From UBA5314 sp035560815 (lineage in GTDB: Bacteria; Bacillota; Syntrophomonadia; Syntrophomonadales; Syntrophomonadaceae): DNA of 17,574 nt. The stretch covers positions 1 through 17,574 of the forward strand of contig DATMYR010000084.1 of NCBI GenBank assembly GCA_035560815.1. Direction: 5' to 3'. Below the pieces are notes generated by a model that saw nothing but the letters and a program-made list of their open reading frames with translations, ran no database searches and was not told where the DNA came from. The position numbers were made by a program, and so were the translations under genes. Positions 14,222 through 17,574 of the stretch are shown one piece after another (positions within the stretch are counted from its first letter, which is position 1; each line of letters starts with the position of its first letter).

Positions 14222-16171
14222 ATGGCAAAGAAGTTAGAAAGGCCCGTAAAGACAGAGCTCCGGGGGAAAACCGGGATCACGGTCAAAACCGAGGAAAATG
14301 ACGATGTGGCTAGGAAGCGTGAAATGGCTAGAAAAATGGCTCAAGAAAAAGCGAAGGCTCGCACTATGGCCAAACAGCAGGCTATGGCGGAAAGAATTGC
14401 TTCGGCTTCCGAACAACTGGTAGCCGGGGTTGAGGAATCCAATGCTTCAGCCCAGGAGTTTTCGCGTTTAATGGATGAAGTCTCAGGAGCGGCTGATCAA
14501 GCGGCCATGAATTCTGATGAAATGAGGACTGCCAGCGGGCAGATGAACGGTACAGCAACAGACGTGGATCATGTCATGGATAATCTAATTGCCGCAGGAA
14601 AACTGAGTATCAAAGCAGCGGGCGAATCCATTCAGACCACTGAGAATATGACCAACCTGACCAAGGTGGCTGCTACCAAAAACCAGCACTCAGCCAAGCG
14701 CATTGGAGAATTAGAGGTTCAGTCCCAGCGCATCGGGGACATTGTCCAGGCAGTGGTGATGATTGCCGACCAGACCAACCTCCTGGCCTTGAATGCAGCT
14801 ATCGAAGCGGCTCGGGCCGGGGAACACGGGCGGGGTTTTGCCGTTGTGGCTGATGAAGTGCGAAATCTGGCTGAGATCTCTGAAAGATCAGCCCGGGATA
14901 TCCGCGGTGTGGTGGATGAGATCCGGGCTGGAGTCACCGATGTGGTGAAAGACATCAATCAAACGGTGGAAGATTACAACACCTTGGCTGTAGGGATGGA
15001 AGAAACCGTTCAGAATTTCTCCAACTTGGGGGAATTGATCGGCCAGTATGGAGATCAAAACATTCTGGTCAAAGAGGTGGCCCGGCGGATAGCTGGACAG
15101 GGCCAAAAACTGCTGGCCGGTAGTGAAAGCATCGCATCGGCCACCGAAGAAGCAGCCGGGGGAACCAAAGAGATTAACAAGGCGGTTGTTGAGCAAACCA
15201 AAGCCCTGGCCGAAGTGAACACTGCCAGCCAGGAATTGAGCGAGATGGCCGAGGATCTCAAGACCTCCACCAACATCAGTAAATCCGCAGAAGAAGTGGC
15301 GGCGACTGCCGAGCAGCTTTCCGCCAATATTGAAGAACTAAGTAGCTCGGCTACTCAGATTGCCAGCGGCATCATGCAGATGACCGAGGCATTCCGAGTA
15401 GTCAACCAGGAGTCCAAGGCAGGCGAAGAACTCCTGGCCCTGGCGCTTAAAGATTATGATGACCTGATGGAAAAAGCTAAGGTTTCCGGCAAACTGCGGG
15501 TGGAATGTTTAGACCTTCTTGCTGCTACACGTAAAAAGGCAGCCGAAATTAATGCCCGGATCCACGAAAGCACCAAATCCTATGAGACCACGAATAACGA
15601 GCTGGAAAAATTGCAGGATAAGATCCGCCGTATCGAAAAGATCGTGGATACCATCCAGAATGTATCCATTCAAACCAATATGCTGGCCGTGAACGGCTTT
15701 GTGGAAGCAGCGACAGCCGGGGAGCATGGTCGGGGATTCTCTGTAGTTGCCGGAGACATCCGTAATCTGGCCACCGAGTCTGCGGAAAACGCCGATAAAA
15801 TTAAAGATTTGGTTCGAGAGATTCAGAACCAAATGAGCAAGGTGCTGACCGACATCAACCAGTCGGAAACCGCTGCTCGTGAGGCGGATGCCTATGGGCC
15901 GGTATCTGTGCAAAAAAATTCGGCCATAACAGCGCAAATGGAGGAGACTGCTAAAATAGGTAAGGGATATTGGGTAGCCGCTGAAGCGCTGAAGGGTGCC
16001 ATTGATGCGAACAACCGGCAGGTTAGTGAATTGGCGGTTGTTGTGGAGAAGGTCAACAATGAGGTGCAGGAGGCATCGCGGGTAGGGCAGGAGCAGGCCA
16101 AAGCGATCGATGAGCTGGCCAGTTCCATTGAAGAGATCGCATCCATCGCCGATGAGATGCAGATGAATTAG
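14222..16171 (+). CDS. Soluble chemoreceptor (MCP) with two signalling hairpins
   Basis: This 649-residue receptor lacks membrane segments and any recognisable ligand-binding domain, so it is cytoplasmic. Residues 1-60 are highly basic and probably helical (KREMARKMAQEKAKART). A canonical signalling tip lies at about 175-217 (ADQTNLLALN, then EAARAGEHGRGFAVVADEVRNLA). A second, diverged tip lies at about 475-517 (VSIQTNMLAVNGFVEAATAG, then EHGRGFSVVAGDIRNLA), exactly 300 residues further. Candidate methylation helices include AATAEQLSANIEELSSSA (360-377). The second tip has T498 where the first has R198, an arginine critical in enteric receptors for trimer and kinase contacts. The start ATG lies behind GGGAGGGG. 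CheR, CheA and CheW in the same operon are its partners, and ParA is a likely one. Confidence 0.92.
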   Translation: MAKKLERPVKTELRGKTGITVKTEENDDVARKREMARKMAQEKAKARTMAKQQAMAERIASASEQLVAGVEESNASAQEFSRLMDEVSGAADQAAMNSDEMRTASGQMNGTATDVDHVMDNLIAAGKLSIKAAGESIQTTENMTNLTKVAATKNQHSAKRIGELEVQSQRIGDIVQAVVMIADQTNLLALNAAIEAARAGEHGRGFAVVADEVRNLAEISERSARDIRGVVDEIRAGVTDVVKDINQTVEDYNTLAVGMEETVQNFSNLGELIGQYGDQNILVKEVARRIAGQGQKLLAGSESIASATEEAAGGTKEINKAVVEQTKALAEVNTASQELSEMAEDLKTSTNISKSAEEVAATAEQLSANIEELSSSATQIASGIMQMTEAFRVVNQESKAGEELLALALKDYDDLMEKAKVSGKLRVECLDLLAATRKKAAEINARIHESTKSYETTNNELEKLQDKIRRIEKIVDTIQNVSIQTNMLAVNGFVEAATAGEHGRGFSVVAGDIRNLATESAENADKIKDLVREIQNQMSKVLTDINQSETAAREADAYGPVSVQKNSAITAQMEETAKIGKGYWVAAEALKGAIDANNRQVSELAVVVEKVNNEVQEASRVGQEQAKAIDELASSIEEIASIADEMQMN

Positions 16172-16203
16172 ACGAGGAGAGAATCTTTTAAGGAGGGACA
16201 AGA

Positions 16204-17574
16204 ATGAGTAGAAAAAATGTTTTCTCCTCAGCGGAAATGCAGATGGTCACCTTCAACCTGGGTGATGAAAGCTTTGGCGTTGACATCATGAATGTGCAGG
16301 AGATTATACGGATGCCATCCATAACCCGGGTTCCCCAGGCACCGGTATATGTAGACGGGGTGACCAACCTGCGCGGCCATATCCTCCCGGTCATCGACAC
16401 CCGTACAAAGTTTAGTATGGAAAAGGCAGAAATGGATGGATCCAGCCGGGTGATCGTGGTGGATATCAACGGAAAAACCGCAGGTTTGAATGTAGACTCG
16501 GTCTCCGAGGTCTTGCGCGTGGAAGGCCAGAGCGTGGAGGCCGCACCGGCCAGCCTGGCCAGCGGCGTTGACAGCGGATCCATCACCGGAGTGGTAAAAA
16601 TCAATGATGGGAAAAAACTGGTCATGATTCTGGATGTAGCCTACCTGTGCAACATCGAAGACCAGGCTGTGGAAGAAGGCCAGGGAGCTTTGAACACCCG
16701 CAGCAGAACAGTTGATAAAGACAACGGAACCGTTGACGAAATGCAGATTGTGTCCTTCCTGGTGGGCGAGGAAGAATTCGGTCTAGAAATAGAGAAAGTC
16801 AAAGAAATAATCCGGTTTCCGGAAATTGTAAAGGTGCCCAATGTGCCTGATTATATTAAAGGCATCATATCCTTGCGGGACACCTTGATGCCCATTGTAG
16901 ATCTGCGCACCAAACTGGAGGCTGGCAGCGACGAGATAACCGACAGCACCCGGGTGGTAGTGGTGGATCTTAACGGGACCCTGGTAGGATTGACGGTGGA
17001 CCGCGTATATGAAGTCATCCGACTGCCCCGGGAAACGATCTTTCCACCACCGCAGGTGATCATGAGTGACACGGGAGAGAAGATAACCGGAATAGCCCGT
17101 CTTGATGGGGGCAAACGGATTATCATGCTCATGGATCTACAGGATATCATCACGACACAGGTGATGGAAGAACTGGGCAAACATGAGACGGTCACCCGGG
17201 AAGAACAGGAAGAGAGCAGCTACCTGCTGGGGGAAATGGATGAGGAGCAGATGGTGGTCTTACGGCTGGGCAGCGAGCAGTATGGAGTGAGCATTAACCA
17301 GGTGCAGGAGATTACGAAACTGACCAAAATCACCAAAGTGCCCCGGGCGCCCCGGTATGTAGAAGGAGTCATCAACTTGCGGGGTGACGTGATTCCGGTT
17401 TTGGACCTGAGGAAGCGTTTTGAATTGGAATCGAATGAATACAACCAGTCGACCCGCATCATCGTGAGTGATATCGACAAAAAGAAGGTAGGAATCATTG
17501 TTGACGAAGTGCTGGAAGTATTACGGGTGTCGCAGCGTTATATCGAAGGGGCTCCGGAAATATGCCAGGACAAC
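16204..17574 (+). CDS. cheW: Tandem CheW-domain coupling protein (runs off the window)
   Basis: The frame opens with ATG at 16204, preceded by AAGGAGGGAC, and stays open for 457 codons to the window edge. It contains at least three CheW (SH3-like) modules: about residues 11-158, 178-325 and 344 onward. CheW links receptors to CheA in the array. The receptor-binding N-L-R-G motif is present in module 1 (N55-G58) and module 3 (N391-G394), but module 2 reads S-L-R-D (223-226). Ordinary CheW is one module of about 150 residues. Acidic linkers separate the modules. The third module is incomplete here, so there may be further modules or a C-terminal domain such as a receiver (as in CheV). It is 32 bases after the receptor gene and belongs to the same operon. 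Confidence 0.92.
   Translation, partial: MSRKNVFSSAEMQMVTFNLGDESFGVDIMNVQEIIRMPSITRVPQAPVYVDGVTNLRGHILPVIDTRTKFSMEKAEMDGSSRVIVVDINGKTAGLNVDSVSEVLRVEGQSVEAAPASLASGVDSGSITGVVKINDGKKLVMILDVAYLCNIEDQAVEEGQGALNTRSRTVDKDNGTVDEMQIVSFLVGEEEFGLEIEKVKEIIRFPEIVKVPNVPDYIKGIISLRDTLMPIVDLRTKLEAGSDEITDSTRVVVVDLNGTLVGLTVDRVYEVIRLPRETIFPPPQVIMSDTGEKITGIARLDGGKRIIMLMDLQDIITTQVMEELGKHETVTREEQEESSYLLGEMDEEQMVVLRLGSEQYGVSINQVQEITKLTKITKVPRAPRYVEGVINLRGDVIPVLDLRKRFELESNEYNQSTRIIVSDIDKKKVGIIVDEVLEVLRVSQRYIEGAPEICQDN

Noticed and set aside
15509..16201. A 230-codon antisense ORF opposite the receptor gene, and similar antisense ORFs opposite cheW and cheA
   Set aside because: They are by-products of biased codon use in the real genes and show no domain or ribosome binding site.

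Overview
The window looks like the chromosome of an anaerobic, Clostridia-type Firmicute. The reasons are the strong AGGAGG-type ribosome binding sites, the frequent TTG and GTG starts, an ECF sigma factor paired with a zf-HC2 anti-sigma factor, an Mrp/NBP35 ATPase with an N-terminal cysteine cluster, and a chemotaxis operon with Firmicutes-style genes. A relative of Syntrophomonas or the Peptococcaceae would fit, but that is inference; there is no rRNA or tRNA here to anchor taxonomy.

Layout. Positions 1-292 hold two copies of a hairpin-forming, REP/MITE-like repeat (period 163). The second copy abuts the stop codon of a minus-strand CoA-type NUDIX hydrolase (293-904). A plus-strand isochorismatase-family hydrolase (1213-1761) follows. 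It converges on a minus-strand operon of ECF sigma factor (2826-3422) and membrane anti-sigma factor (1820-2848). From a near-consensus promoter at 3535-3563 runs a plus-strand pair, a PPC/DUF296 protein and a UPF0178 protein. Next come an Mrp/NBP35 ATPase (4626-5459) and a region of small genes: a possible 34-residue ORF, then a 50-residue ORF with its own promoter, ribosome binding site and terminator.

From about 5950 to the right edge lies one large chemosensory operon, preceded by a sigma-28-like promoter. The order is HEAT-repeat protein, CheR, CheY, a very large CheA, a ParA ATPase, a TPR protein, a lidless Hsp70, a soluble double-headed chemoreceptor and a CheW with at least three modules that runs off the window. 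No CheB, CheC, CheD or flagellar gene is visible.

How the genes may work together. CheA, CheY, CheR, the receptor and CheW form a recognisable phosphorelay. The receptor has no membrane segment and no recognisable ligand-binding domain, so the array should be cytoplasmic. ParA next to a soluble receptor with a very basic N-terminus recalls the partition of cytoplasmic chemoreceptor clusters by PpfA/TlpT in Rhodobacter. The Hsp70, TPR and HEAT proteins have no standard role in chemotaxis and are the novel part. They could assemble the array, or feed a protein-state signal into it. This is a hypothesis from gene order and domain content.
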